Shown piece after piece: positions 53,031 through 62,461 of a DNA stretch of 64,000 bases. Origin of the DNA: an uncultured Alphaproteobacteria bacterium (GTDB lineage: Bacteria > Pseudomonadota > Alphaproteobacteria > HIMB59 > GCA-002718135); assembly GCA_902628645.1 (NCBI GenBank), contig CACONS010000002.1, forward strand, positions 26,788 to 90,787. Reading direction: 5' to 3'. The notes under the pieces were generated by a model. The model ran no database searches. It was given only the letters and a program-made list of their open reading frames with translations, and was not told where the DNA came from. The position numbers and the translations under genes were made by a program. The stretch's first letter is position 1, and each line of letters begins with the position of its first letter.

Positions 53031-53840
53031 TTAAGCTGGATGATTTTTTCTAATAAATTTTTTTAATATTTCTAATGATTGCCCTGCTTCCTCAAGTAGT
53101 ATCATGTGTCCACAATTTTCAATAATTTCAACTTCTGAATTCTCAATATTTTCAGCCAATTTTTTTCCAGCTTTAACTGGACACATTCTATCTCGATCGC
53201 CAAGTATATTAATAGCTGGACATTTTATTTTTTTTGCGGCTTCAAAACCATTTTTGTAATTGTCACACGCCCTAAAATCTACGCCAAGGGCATTTTTAAC
53301 GGATCCATTTACTACAATTGAACCTCCTAAATTCATATGATGGAGACCTGGCACTGGATGGCCACCAAAATGACCTGCTGGTCCATGCGCCCAATCCATC
53401 ATAAGATCAACCGCTTTAGGATCACCATTTTCTGCTAATTCTAAAAGTTCTGGATTCATAGGAATAGCACCCGCTCCACCCATTAAACCTATAGATCTTA
53501 TTTTGTCTGGAAATTGTGAAGCACATTCCAATACAACTAAGCAACCCTGTGAGTGCCCTACTAATGAAGCTTCTTTCATATCCATTGAGTCAATAACATC
53601 TGAAATCCATTTTCCTTGCTCTTCTATAGACTCTAAAGCAGGGCCTTCAGAATATCCATGTCCAGGTAAATCAATTGCAAGTACACTATAGCCATGAAAA
53701 GCAAAGTAGCGAGTTTGTAAAACCCATGTAATATGACTTAATCCACTGCCATGAATGAAAATAATAAGAGGCTTTGATTTATCAAAGGGTCTTCCACCAG
53801 TTGATGCAAAAACCTCTTTATTATTTACTTTAAATTTCAT
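53031..53840 (-). CDS. Alpha/beta hydrolase
   Basis: A 269-residue hydrolase. Oxyanion region FIHGSGLSHITWVLQ (about 28-42), nucleophile in GHSQGCLVVLE (about 97-107), Asp in LGDRDRMCPVKAG (about 216-228) and His in ENCGHMILLEEA (about 241-252). Its start overlaps the sulfhydrylase stop by four bases, so it is the last gene of the minus-strand set starting at 56780. It could be an acyl-CoA or methylthio-ester hydrolase in that context; the substrate is unknown. Confidence 0.85.
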   Translation of the reverse strand: MKFKVNNKEVFASTGGRPFDKSKPLIIFIHGSGLSHITWVLQTRYFAFHGYSVLAIDLPGHGYSEGPALESIEEQGKWISDVIDSMDMKEASLVGHSQGCLVVLECASQFPDKIRSIGLMGGAGAIPMNPELLELAENGDPKAVDLMMDWAHGPAGHFGGHPVPGLHHMNLGGSIVVNGSVKNALGVDFRACDNYKNGFEAAKKIKCPAINILGDRDRMCPVKAGKKLAENIENSEVEIIENCGHMILLEEAGQSLEILKKFIRKNHPA

Positions 53841-55147
53841 TTATTAGCGACTAATCTTGGTTTTTTTGCTGCTCTAAAACCATCTTCAAAGTCATTAATG
53901 ATATCTTCAATATCTTCAATTCCTACTGATAACCTAATCATGTCATGGGACATGTTTGCTAATTTTAGAGTTGCTTCATCCATTTGAGAATGTGTAGCAG
54001 ATGCAGGATGAATAACGAGTGTTCTTGTATCTCCAACATTTGCTAAATGAGAAGCTAATTTAACATTGTCAATAAACGCAGCTCCTGCTTCTTTTCCACC
54101 TTTTATTCCAAATGCAATCATCGAGCCAGTACCTTTGGGTAATAGCTGTTTGGCCAATTCATAATCAGGATTATCTTTTAAACTTGCATGAGAAACCCAA
54201 GCAACGCTCTCATGATTACTTAAGTATTCAACCATCTTCAAAGCATTTGAACAATGTTTTTCCATTCTAACTGATAATGTTTCAATTCCTTGCAAAACAT
54301 TCCATGCATTTTGAGGACTAAGACATGGGCCCATGTCTCTCATTCCCTCAGCTCTTGCCTTCATTGTAAATGCAACAGGACCAAATTCTTCAGCAAAAGA
54401 AAGACCGTGATATCCTTCGTATGGCTCTGTCATTGTTGGAAATTTATCAGTCTTCATAAAATCAAATTTTCCACCTTCTACTAAAATTCCTGCCATTGAC
54501 GATCCATGACCTGCCATCCACTTAGTCAAAGAATGAACTACAAAATCTGCACCGTGCTCTAGTGGCTTGAATAAATAAGGAGTTTGATAAGTACTATCAA
54601 TTATTACTGGGATACCAGCGTTATGAGCAATTTTTGAAATTTCTGGTAAATTCATTAATTCATTTCCAGGATTACCAACTAGTTCTCCATAAATACATTT
54701 AGTATTATCTTGAATTGCTTTCTTAAAACCTTCTGTATCTCTAGGTTTTACAAATGTTGCTTTGATTCCAAACTTTGGAAGCGTTAATCTAAATAAATTT
54801 ACAGTCCCACCATACAACTGAGAAGATACAACTACATGATCACCAGCATTACATAAGGTCATTATTGTTAAGAAAATTGCACTCATTCCAGATGCAGTTG
54901 CTAAAGCTGCTGTACCACCTTCTAGAGCTGCAACTCGTTCTTCTAAAACTTGAACTGTTGGATTTGAAATTCGACTATATATATGACCACCTCTTTCAAG
55001 GTTGAACAATGCAGCAGCATGATCAACATCATCAAACATATAAGATGTTGTTTGATATATAGGTACTTGTCTTGAGCCTGCATTCTTACTTGGCATGTAT
55101 CCTGCATGCAAACTCAAAGTATCAAATTTATAAGTTTTTGGGTCCAT
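53837..55147 (-). CDS. metY: O-acetylhomoserine sulfhydrylase (MetY-type) PLP enzyme
   Basis: A 436-residue Cys/Met-metabolism PLP enzyme. YSRISNPTVQVLEERVAALEG starts near 57, VVSSQLYGGTVNLF is at about 104-117, the PLP Lys is in VHSLTKWMAGHGSSM (about 203-217), and FVKPRDTEGF and the C-terminal SVGIEDIEDI are typical. The length exceeds MetB (about 380) and fits MetY, which makes homocysteine, or methionine directly from methanethiol. It sits one base after a DmdB-like ligase, which makes methanethiol capture plausible. An AAGGAG site precedes the ATG. Confidence 0.88.
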   Translation of the reverse strand: MDPKTYKFDTLSLHAGYMPSKNAGSRQVPIYQTTSYMFDDVDHAAALFNLERGGHIYSRISNPTVQVLEERVAALEGGTAALATASGMSAIFLTIMTLCNAGDHVVVSSQLYGGTVNLFRLTLPKFGIKATFVKPRDTEGFKKAIQDNTKCIYGELVGNPGNELMNLPEISKIAHNAGIPVIIDSTYQTPYLFKPLEHGADFVVHSLTKWMAGHGSSMAGILVEGGKFDFMKTDKFPTMTEPYEGYHGLSFAEEFGPVAFTMKARAEGMRDMGPCLSPQNAWNVLQGIETLSVRMEKHCSNALKMVEYLSNHESVAWVSHASLKDNPDYELAKQLLPKGTGSMIAFGIKGGKEAGAAFIDNVKLASHLANVGDTRTLVIHPASATHSQMDEATLKLANMSHDMIRLSVGIEDIEDIINDFEDGFRAAKKPRLVANK

Positions 55148-55148
55148 A

Positions 55149-56780
55149 TTAAATCTCCTTTGCTTTTTTTCTTAGTTCAAATTTTTGTATCTTCCCTGTA
55201 GACGTTTTTGGTAATTCTCCAAAGATAACATTTTTTGGCCTCTTAAATCCAGCCATATTTTCTTTACAAAACTGAATAATCTCTTCTTCTGTGGCATTCT
55301 TTCCAGGTGCTAGTTCGACAAAAGCACACGGCGTCTCTCCCCACTTTTCGTCTGGCTTTGCTACAACGCCTACAAGAGAGACAGAGGGATGTTTTGCAAC
55401 AACATTTTCTACCTCCACCGATGAAATATTTTCACCACCTGATATAATAATATCTTTTGACCTGTCTTTAATTTGAATATACCCATTTGGATATACAACT
55501 GCTAGATCTCCAGAATGAAACCAGCCATTTTTCATTGATGTTTCTGTAGCTTCCATATTTTTATAATATCCTTTCATAACAACGTTACCTCGAATTAAAA
55601 TTTCTCCCATTGTTTCTCCATCCATTGGAACTTTTTCATAGGTTTCAGGATCTGCAACACATACTTCTTCCGTATTTGGATAACGAACACCTTGTCTTGC
55701 TTTAATATCAGCTTTTTCCGATTTTGACTGTGATTCCCATTCTTCATTCCAAGCACATTGAAGTATATGGCCGTATGTTTCGGTTAATCCGTATACATGC
55801 ATAACTTCAAAACCTAAGTTATCCATCTTTTCTAGAATTGCACTTGTTGGTGGTGCACCAGCAGTAAGTACATATACTTTATGATTTATTTCTTTTTTAT
55901 CTTTTTCATCTGCATTAGCAATTAAACTCAAAACTATAGGAGCACCTCCAAAATGAGTTACTTTGTATTTATCTATCAAGTTATAAATATCTTTTGCAAC
56001 AATGTACCTGCAGCAGATAATCTTTGCATGTATTAAAGCAGCTGTCCAAGGATAACCCCATCCATTACAATGGAACATTGGAACTGTATAAAGGAATGTT
56101 AATTTATTTGGCATATTCCAAGCTGTAACACTTCCTGTAGACATTAAATATGATCCACGGTGGTGATAAACAACACCTTTTGGTTTACCAGTTGTACCTG
56201 ATGTATAGCTTAGTGAGATGGCTTGCCATTCATCCTCGGGTAAAGACCAATTATAATCATCATCTCCTGTTTGTAAAAATTCTTCATAAGTCATCTCTCC
56301 AATTTTTTCACCCTCACCATCTTTAAAAATTGCCTGATCATCATGAATATCAATAATAGGAATATTCTTCCCATATATTTGCAAAGCTTTCTTCATTGTA
56401 GGTGAAAATTGAGTATCAGTTATAAGAAGTTTTGCGTCACTATGATCTAAAATATATGCAATTGTTTCTGCATCAAGTCTGGTGTTGATTGTATTAATAA
56501 CACCACCAGTCATTGGGATTGAATAATGTGCTTCGAATAATTCAGGGGTATTTGCAGCAATAATTGAAACGGTACTTCCTTTTGTAATTCCTTTTTTTGC
56601 TAAAGCACTCGCAAACTTAGTACATCGATTATAGGTTTCAAGCCAAGTGTAACTTCTATTTCCGTAAACTAAAGAGTCATAGTTTGGATAAATATCTTTT
56701 ACTCGAGTTATAAAACTTAAAGGTGATAATGGAACAAAATTAGCTGAATTTTTATCTAAGTTTGTATCAAAATTACTCAT
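55149..56780 (-). CDS. Acyl-CoA synthetase (DmdB-like, AMP-forming)
   Basis: A 543-residue ANL-family ligase. ATP motif SLSYTSGTTGKPKGVVYHHRG (about 188-208), MPMFHCNGWG-like VPMFHCNGWGYPW (about 236-248), VYGLTETYG (about 335-343), WFHSGDLAVVYPNG (about 423-436) and the catalytic Lys in PKTSTGKIQKFELR (about 526-539) are present. The N-terminal layout resembles methylmercaptopropionate-CoA ligase DmdB and medium-chain acyl-CoA ligases. No DMSP demethylase is in the window. The neighbouring metY and FadN-like genes are consistent with either DMSP-derived or ordinary fatty-acid use. Confidence 0.88.
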   Translation of the reverse strand: MSNFDTNLDKNSANFVPLSPLSFITRVKDIYPNYDSLVYGNRSYTWLETYNRCTKFASALAKKGITKGSTVSIIAANTPELFEAHYSIPMTGGVINTINTRLDAETIAYILDHSDAKLLITDTQFSPTMKKALQIYGKNIPIIDIHDDQAIFKDGEGEKIGEMTYEEFLQTGDDDYNWSLPEDEWQAISLSYTSGTTGKPKGVVYHHRGSYLMSTGSVTAWNMPNKLTFLYTVPMFHCNGWGYPWTAALIHAKIICCRYIVAKDIYNLIDKYKVTHFGGAPIVLSLIANADEKDKKEINHKVYVLTAGAPPTSAILEKMDNLGFEVMHVYGLTETYGHILQCAWNEEWESQSKSEKADIKARQGVRYPNTEEVCVADPETYEKVPMDGETMGEILIRGNVVMKGYYKNMEATETSMKNGWFHSGDLAVVYPNGYIQIKDRSKDIIISGGENISSVEVENVVAKHPSVSLVGVVAKPDEKWGETPCAFVELAPGKNATEEEIIQFCKENMAGFKRPKNVIFGELPKTSTGKIQKFELRKKAKEI

Positions 56781-56818
56781 CTGCTTCCTATAAGGATCAA
56801 ATACTACAAGAAATTAAT

Positions 56819-59053
56819 TTAATTTACTAATGGTTTTCCAGTTTCAAGTGTATGTTTTATTCGCTCTTGAGTTTTAGGCATCTGGATAAGTCTCATGAAA
56901 GCTTCTAATTCAAGATTATAAAGATCATCTTCACTTAATTCATTATCAATATTTGTATTTCCACCACTAAGCACAAAAGCAATTTGCTTACCTACTTCTA
57001 ATCCATGGTCTAAAATTTTATTTTCATTATATAGTCCTTCAAGTTTTTCAATCATTTTATCTCTGACAGCACTACCGCCCAAATTGAATTTAGGTTGAGA
57101 TGGTTTTTCATAACCTCCCTCTATAGTATTTAGCAAATCGATAGCCGTTGATAATTGTCTATCTCTATTTATTACCACCTTATCTTTTTCTAAAAAGAAT
57201 TGATTTGGCATCGCTTCGTTTGGTGAAGTAGCGGTAATGGCATAACCGATAAGATCAAAAACTTTCATAGACGCATGTTCAGAATTTTCTTTACCTTCTG
57301 GAGTTTGTAACCAACGCCACAACATTTCCTTACAGCCCCCACCAGCAGGAATAAGTCCAACTAAAGATTCAACTAGTCCAAGAACAACATTTGTATGAGA
57401 AACATTATAATCACAATGCAATACCACTTCAAAACCACCACCAATAGCAAGCCCTGATGGCGCAGCAATAAAAGGCTTATCTGAATATTTTATTGTTTTG
57501 CACGTTTGTTGGAAATCAATTATAAATTTTTCAATTTTTGACCATTCATTATTTTTAGCAAATTCCATGACATAATTTAAATTTACACCAGCAGAAAATT
57601 GCATTGCATCATTAATTACAATTGTGCTTTTATTGTTTTGCGCAGCTTCTTTTAGCGCCAACATAGAGTCAGTATCTAAAGCGTTTGCCTTAGTAGTAAA
57701 TTCAACAACCTGATATGATGAAGCGTTTTTAACATTAGCAGAAGGGTTCTCAAAAGTTTTTTGCAAATTTAACGATCGTAAGTTATCAATACTAGAATCT
57801 AAATATCCAGGTCTTTTATTAAATTCAAAAATTCCTTTTAAATCTTTAAAGAAGTTAATATCGGTATTTTGATCAATAAAATTTTTTGTATCAATATTTG
57901 AAAGCATTTCAAAAGGGCCAACGGTCCAATTAAAGCCTAATCTAAGTGCATCATCTATGTCTATATATTTTGATGATACATCAGGGATTAAATATGCAGC
58001 ATACCTAATTACTTTTGTCAGAATTGATTTTGCATATTCACCGTATTTGTCTTTTCTTTGAATAAGTTTGTTTATGTTAATTTTATCCCCAAAACCTAAA
58101 TTAATTTTCTGACTTGGGTGATACTCGCCAGATTCTAAATTAATAGCTTCAAGAACTTTTTTACCATCTGATTTATTCATTCTATAAAAACCACCCTTGC
58201 CTTTTCTTCCTGTATACCCAGTTTCAATAAGTTTTGTGACCAATGGAATTTCTTGAGCAACCTCGTGGAAAGGATCTTCTTTTGGGAGTTCTTTGATAAA
58301 ACTTTTCAAAACATCAGCCATCAAATCGATACCGATTAAATCGTATAGCCCAAAAATTCCAGTCTTTGGAATACCCATTGGTCTTCCAAATACTGCATCA
58401 GCTTCTTCAATTGATATCTTCATTTTAAAAGCTTCAGTCATAGCGACTTGCATTGCATAAACTCCAATTCTGTTTCCAATAAATCCTGGAGTGTCGTTAC
58501 AAATAATTACACCTTTACCAAGTTTTTCATCACAAAATTGTTTTAATAAATTTATTTTTTCAATGTCATTAACTTCTTCAGTTACTATCTCGAGCAATGC
58601 CATATATCGAACTGGGTTAAAAAAATGGGTAATGCAAAAATTTTTTTTCATTTCATCTGACATATTTGCAGATAAGATTTTCAATGGAATTGTAGATGTA
58701 TTAGATGAAATTATAGAATTGTTCTTTCTTGTAGTCTGAATTTTATCATAAATGTTATGTTTAATATCTATTCTCTCAACAACAGCCTCCACAACCCAAT
58801 CAGCTTCCGCAACTTCATTAAAGTCATCCTCAATATTTCCAACCTTAATTAATTCTGCTTTGTTTTTTTCTACTAAAAGTGGAGGTCGTGATTTTTTAAT
58901 TCTTTCTTTAGCGTTTTCTGTAATTTGGTTTCTAGATCCTTCTTTTGAAGGTAAGTCTAGAAGTGTAACATCAATATTAGCATTTGCTATTTGGGCTGCG
59001 ATTCCACTGCCCATAGTGCCAGATCCTATTACTACTACTTTTTTAATATTCAT
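56819..59053 (-). CDS. 3-hydroxyacyl-CoA dehydrogenase/enoyl-CoA hydratase fusion (FadN-like)
   Basis: A 744-residue beta-oxidation enzyme with the dehydrogenase domain first: NAD motif VVVIGSGTMGSGIAAQIANA (about 5-24), catalytic His in CITHFFNPVRYM (about 139-150) and ICNDTPGFIGNRIG (about 183-196). The crotonase domain follows (about 440-660), with AAPSGLAIGGGFEVVLHCD (about 545-563) and SLVGLIPAGGGCKEML (about 580-595). This order is the reverse of FadB/FadJ and matches FadN-type proteins. A thiolase gene is not in the window. It lies 38 bases upstream of the acyl-CoA ligase gene. Confidence 0.9.
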   Translation of the reverse strand: MNIKKVVVIGSGTMGSGIAAQIANANIDVTLLDLPSKEGSRNQITENAKERIKKSRPPLLVEKNKAELIKVGNIEDDFNEVAEADWVVEAVVERIDIKHNIYDKIQTTRKNNSIISSNTSTIPLKILSANMSDEMKKNFCITHFFNPVRYMALLEIVTEEVNDIEKINLLKQFCDEKLGKGVIICNDTPGFIGNRIGVYAMQVAMTEAFKMKISIEEADAVFGRPMGIPKTGIFGLYDLIGIDLMADVLKSFIKELPKEDPFHEVAQEIPLVTKLIETGYTGRKGKGGFYRMNKSDGKKVLEAINLESGEYHPSQKINLGFGDKININKLIQRKDKYGEYAKSILTKVIRYAAYLIPDVSSKYIDIDDALRLGFNWTVGPFEMLSNIDTKNFIDQNTDINFFKDLKGIFEFNKRPGYLDSSIDNLRSLNLQKTFENPSANVKNASSYQVVEFTTKANALDTDSMLALKEAAQNNKSTIVINDAMQFSAGVNLNYVMEFAKNNEWSKIEKFIIDFQQTCKTIKYSDKPFIAAPSGLAIGGGFEVVLHCDYNVSHTNVVLGLVESLVGLIPAGGGCKEMLWRWLQTPEGKENSEHASMKVFDLIGYAITATSPNEAMPNQFFLEKDKVVINRDRQLSTAIDLLNTIEGGYEKPSQPKFNLGGSAVRDKMIEKLEGLYNENKILDHGLEVGKQIAFVLSGGNTNIDNELSEDDLYNLELEAFMRLIQMPKTQERIKHTLETGKPLVN

Positions 59054-59157
59054 GTGAGTTCTATAAAGGTGAGCTTATATAAGAAAAATTTGCCGTATGA
59101 AAATAATTTAAGCATAAGGGTGGAAATTAATATAAATATCTCTTATAGGCGCGCAAA

Positions 59158-60540
59158 ATGAAAAAAAATCCTTCAAGAAATGTCCATTTTTCAAAAGGAC
59201 CTAGTGAGATTTTAGATGCAATTAATACATCTATAGATATCGATCAACGTCTGTATAAAGAAGATATAACTGGGTCAATAGCGCATGCTAGAATGCTCGG
59301 TAAACAAAAAATAATAAATAAAAAAGAACAAAGTGCAATAGTCTCTGGACTTAAAGCAATTGAAAGAGATATTGAAAAAAACAAGGTCGTATTTTCAAAA
59401 AAACTTGAAGATATTCATATGAACATTGAAAGTTTATTATTTAAGAAAATTGGAAAAATTGCAGGAAAGCTTCATACTGCAAGATCTAGAAATGATCAGG
59501 TAGTAACTGATTTAAAATTATGGGTTAAAAAAGAATCTAAAATTTTAGATAGTGAACTAAAAAAATTTCAAAGAACTTTAATTAACATTGCAACAAAAAA
59601 TACTGAAACAATTATGCCAGGTTACACTCATTTACAGATTGCTCAACCAATAACATTGGCTCATCATGTTTTAGCTTACGTTGAAATGATTGGTAGAGAC
59701 AGAACAAGACTTGAAGATTGTTTATATCGTCTTAATGAAAACCCATTAGGTGCAGCTGCACTTGCAGGGACTTCTTTTCCTATTGATAGAAAATATACAA
59801 CTAAAGAGTTGGGATTTAGAGAGCCAACAAAAAATGCTATGGACACTGTCTCAGATAGAGACTTTGTAATAGAATTTTTATTTGTTCTATCACTAATTGC
59901 TGTTCATTTATCAAAAATAGCAGAGGAAATAGTACTTTGGTCAAATCAACAATTTAATTTTATCAATTTACCAGATGATCTTTCAACTGGTAGTTCAATT
60001 ATGCCTCAGAAAAAAAATCCAGATGGTGCAGAGCTTGTTAGAGGAAAAACAAGTATTATCATTAGTAATTTAAGTTCAATGCTTAATATTATTAAAGGGT
60101 TACCACTTTCTTATAGTAAAGACTTACAAGACGATAAACAAATAACATTTAATTCATACGACAATGTTTGTTTGTGTATAAAAGTTATAAATGAAATTTT
60201 ATCAAAATCTACATTCAACAAAACTAGAATGAAAGAGTTGATTGATAATTCAAATGCAACCGCTACCGATTTGGCAAATTGGTTGGTTCAAAATCTTAGA
60301 TATTCATTTAGAGATGCTTATGTTGTTACAGGAAAGATTGTTTCTTATTGTTCAAAACAAGATAGAAACATAGATTCATTATCTCTTGGAGAATTAAAAA
60401 AATTTGACAAAAATATAACGGCTGACGCAAAAAAAGTGCTATCAACTACTAACAGTGTTAAATCAAAATCAAGTTTTGGGGGTACGGCTCCTGAAATTAC
60501 TAAAAAAATGATAAAACTTGTTATAAAAAAATACTTATAA
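59158..60540 (+). CDS. argH: Argininosuccinate lyase
   Basis: Cleaves argininosuccinate to arginine and fumarate in the cytosol. The 460 residues show HMNIESLLFKKIG (about 88-100), TARSRNDQVVTDLKLW (about 107-122), YTHLQIAQP (about 158-166) and the fumarase-superfamily signature TGSSIMPQKKNPDGAE (about 277-292). It ends one base into the LptM-like lipoprotein gene, which is followed by lysA. Confidence 0.96.
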   Translation: MKKNPSRNVHFSKGPSEILDAINTSIDIDQRLYKEDITGSIAHARMLGKQKIINKKEQSAIVSGLKAIERDIEKNKVVFSKKLEDIHMNIESLLFKKIGKIAGKLHTARSRNDQVVTDLKLWVKKESKILDSELKKFQRTLINIATKNTETIMPGYTHLQIAQPITLAHHVLAYVEMIGRDRTRLEDCLYRLNENPLGAAALAGTSFPIDRKYTTKELGFREPTKNAMDTVSDRDFVIEFLFVLSLIAVHLSKIAEEIVLWSNQQFNFINLPDDLSTGSSIMPQKKNPDGAELVRGKTSIIISNLSSMLNIIKGLPLSYSKDLQDDKQITFNSYDNVCLCIKVINEILSKSTFNKTRMKELIDNSNATATDLANWLVQNLRYSFRDAYVVTGKIVSYCSKQDRNIDSLSLGELKKFDKNITADAKKVLSTTNSVKSKSSFGGTAPEITKKMIKLVIKKYL

Positions 60541-60725
60541 TGATCAGATTAATATTATTATCATTTTTGTTGTTTACTTTTAGCTGTGGTAAAGTTGGTC
60601 CTTTAAGTTTACCAGAAGATCAAGTAGACAAATCGGTAATTACATATCCATGTGATGAAGCCTGTTTAGAGAAATTAGAAGAAGAGAAAAAACGTCAACA
60701 ATCCGTTATTATAAACACTGAATAA
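60540..60725 (+). CDS. lptM: LptM/YifL-like small lipoprotein
   Basis: A 61-residue lipoprotein with signal peptide and lipobox FTFSC (Cys-16), then GKVGPLSLPE, the LptM (YifL) core. LptM binds the LptD-LptE outer-membrane LPS translocon and aids its disulfide maturation; the extra Cys pair here (PCDEAC, about 37-42) is notable. The location between argH and lysA is the conserved proteobacterial position. Abuts lysA directly. Confidence 0.82.
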   Translation: MIRLILLSFLLFTFSCGKVGPLSLPEDQVDKSVITYPCDEACLEKLEEEKKRQQSVIINTE

Positions 60726-61967
60726 ATGCTCACTTATAAAAATAATGACCCGTATATTGAGGGTACTTCTTTATATGACTTAGTTAAAGTTTGTCAGACA
60801 CCTTTTTATGTGTATTCACAACAAAAAATTATTAATCAAGTTAATAAAACTAAAGAAATTTTAGGTAACAATATTTTTTATTCAATTAAGTCTAATTCAA
60901 ATCAAGCTATTTTGAAATTAATGAACTCGTTAGATATTGGAGCAGATGTAGTGTCAGTTGGTGAATTAAAAAGAGCTTTGGAAGCTGGTTTCGATCCAAA
61001 TAAAATAATTTTTGAAGGTGTTGGAAAATCTGATCAAGACTTACTCTATGCTATACATAAAAATATACGTTTAATTAATACTGAATCTTTAGAAGAAATA
61101 AAACTTCTCGATAATTTAGCAAATGAAAAAAATAAAATCGTTGATATTGGTGTTAGACTTAATCCAGATGTTGATGGTGAAACTTTAAGTAAAATTTCAA
61201 CAGGAAAAAAAACTGATAAGTTTGGTATAGAATTCGATAACATAGATAAAATTATCAAATTAGTTAAAAGTTGCAAAAGTTTAAATTTAATTGGTATTAG
61301 TTGTCATATTGGAAGTCAAATTAGTAAAAATGAGGCCTATAAAAATACTTTTTCTCAAATGAAAATGGCTGCAGATAAATTTATTGAATCAGGCATTAAT
61401 ATTAAACATGTAGATTTGGGAGGAGGTTTTCATGTTAAATATGAAGATTCTGATCCTGACTTTAATATCAAGAAGCTAAAAGAAGAGCTTGATAATTGTT
61501 TTACGCAAACAAACTATGAATTATCGTTTGAGCCTGGTCGGTATTTAATTGCTGAGGCTGGAGTTATAGTTACCTCTATTCTTACAATTAAGAATAATGG
61601 AGGTATAAATTATTTAATTGTTGATGCTGGTATGAATACATTGATACGTCCAGCGATGTACGGTGCACATCATGAAATATCAGCGATAAATGTAAACTCA
61701 GAGGAATTTATGGATTATGCTATTGCTGGTCCTATTTGTGAAAGTTCAGATGTTTTTTTAAAAAATATTAAATTGGCTAAACAAAAAATTGGTAATCTAC
61801 TAGTTATAAAAAATACAGGAGCCTATGGAAAAGTAATGTCTTCAAATTATAACTCTAGACCACTGCCCTCTGAAATTTTAGTACACAATGATAATTATGC
61901 AATTATTTATTCTCCAGAGAAAATTGAGAAAACAATTGAAGCTGATATTATTCCTAGCTGGTTGTAA
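60726..61967 (+). CDS. lysA: Diaminopimelate decarboxylase
   Basis: PLP enzyme making L-lysine from meso-diaminopimelate. The 413 residues have the PLP Lys in NIFYSIKSNSNQAIL (about 50-64), DVVSVGELKRAL (about 75-86), SCHIGSQIS (about 195-203), VDLGGGFH (about 231-238), EPGRYLIAEAG (about 273-283) and the active-site Cys in AGPICESSDVF (about 340-350). Standard length, immediately after the lipoprotein gene. Confidence 0.96.
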   Translation: MLTYKNNDPYIEGTSLYDLVKVCQTPFYVYSQQKIINQVNKTKEILGNNIFYSIKSNSNQAILKLMNSLDIGADVVSVGELKRALEAGFDPNKIIFEGVGKSDQDLLYAIHKNIRLINTESLEEIKLLDNLANEKNKIVDIGVRLNPDVDGETLSKISTGKKTDKFGIEFDNIDKIIKLVKSCKSLNLIGISCHIGSQISKNEAYKNTFSQMKMAADKFIESGINIKHVDLGGGFHVKYEDSDPDFNIKKLKEELDNCFTQTNYELSFEPGRYLIAEAGVIVTSILTIKNNGGINYLIVDAGMNTLIRPAMYGAHHEISAINVNSEEFMDYAIAGPICESSDVFLKNIKLAKQKIGNLLVIKNTGAYGKVMSSNYNSRPLPSEILVHNDNYAIIYSPEKIEKTIEADIIPSWL

Positions 61968-62411
61968 CTAATTTAAAGTATTATGTATAATTTTAGCTAA
62001 GTCTGAAATTATCAAATTTAAATTAAAGAAGAATTCCCTAATATAGAAATCAATAATAATAAAAGTATTTACACCGTAGGATCGATAAATCCATATTGCT
62101 AAAATTACAACTATAGCTAGAATAATTACTATAGTTGAATTAATAAGACTTGGTTTTTCTTGTCTTACAACTGTACTTGGTAAATTTCTGACTGGACCTT
62201 TTTCTAATTTTTCTTTTTGTTTATTATTATTTAAATTTTGATCTAATTCTTCTTTTTTTGTAGACGGGACTGAGGATGTAATGTCAGTATCATCTAATTC
62301 TTGAAACCATTGATGATTACAATTTGCGCATTCAACCATTCTACCATTTGGTTTAAGATCTGCAGAATTTACTAAATACTTGAATTCACAATTAGAGCAA
62401 ACAATGAACAT
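61968..62411 (-). CDS. MJ0042-type zinc-ribbon membrane protein
   Basis: A 147-residue protein. The N-terminal zinc ribbon has CSNCEFKYLV (Cys-5/8) and VECANCNHQWF (about 27-37), followed by a charged Asn/Lys linker and one hydrophobic helix (about 93-110). A C-terminal part with amphipathic stretches follows. Alphaproteobacteria often carry such zinc-ribbon proteins, sometimes near ftsE/ftsX or sensor genes; the function is unknown. Convergent with lysA with no gap. Confidence 0.78.
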   Translation of the reverse strand: MFIVCSNCEFKYLVNSADLKPNGRMVECANCNHQWFQELDDTDITSSVPSTKKEELDQNLNNNKQKEKLEKGPVRNLPSTVVRQEKPSLINSTIVIILAIVVILAIWIYRSYGVNTFIIIDFYIREFFFNLNLIISDLAKIIHNTLN

Positions 62412-62461
62412 AAATTATATATAGATCAGTCAGGCTAGTATATAAAACAAAATCATTAAGT

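Noticed and set aside
55148..55148. SAM riboswitch upstream of metY
   Set aside because: Only one base separates metY from the upstream ligase stop, so there is no room for a leader.
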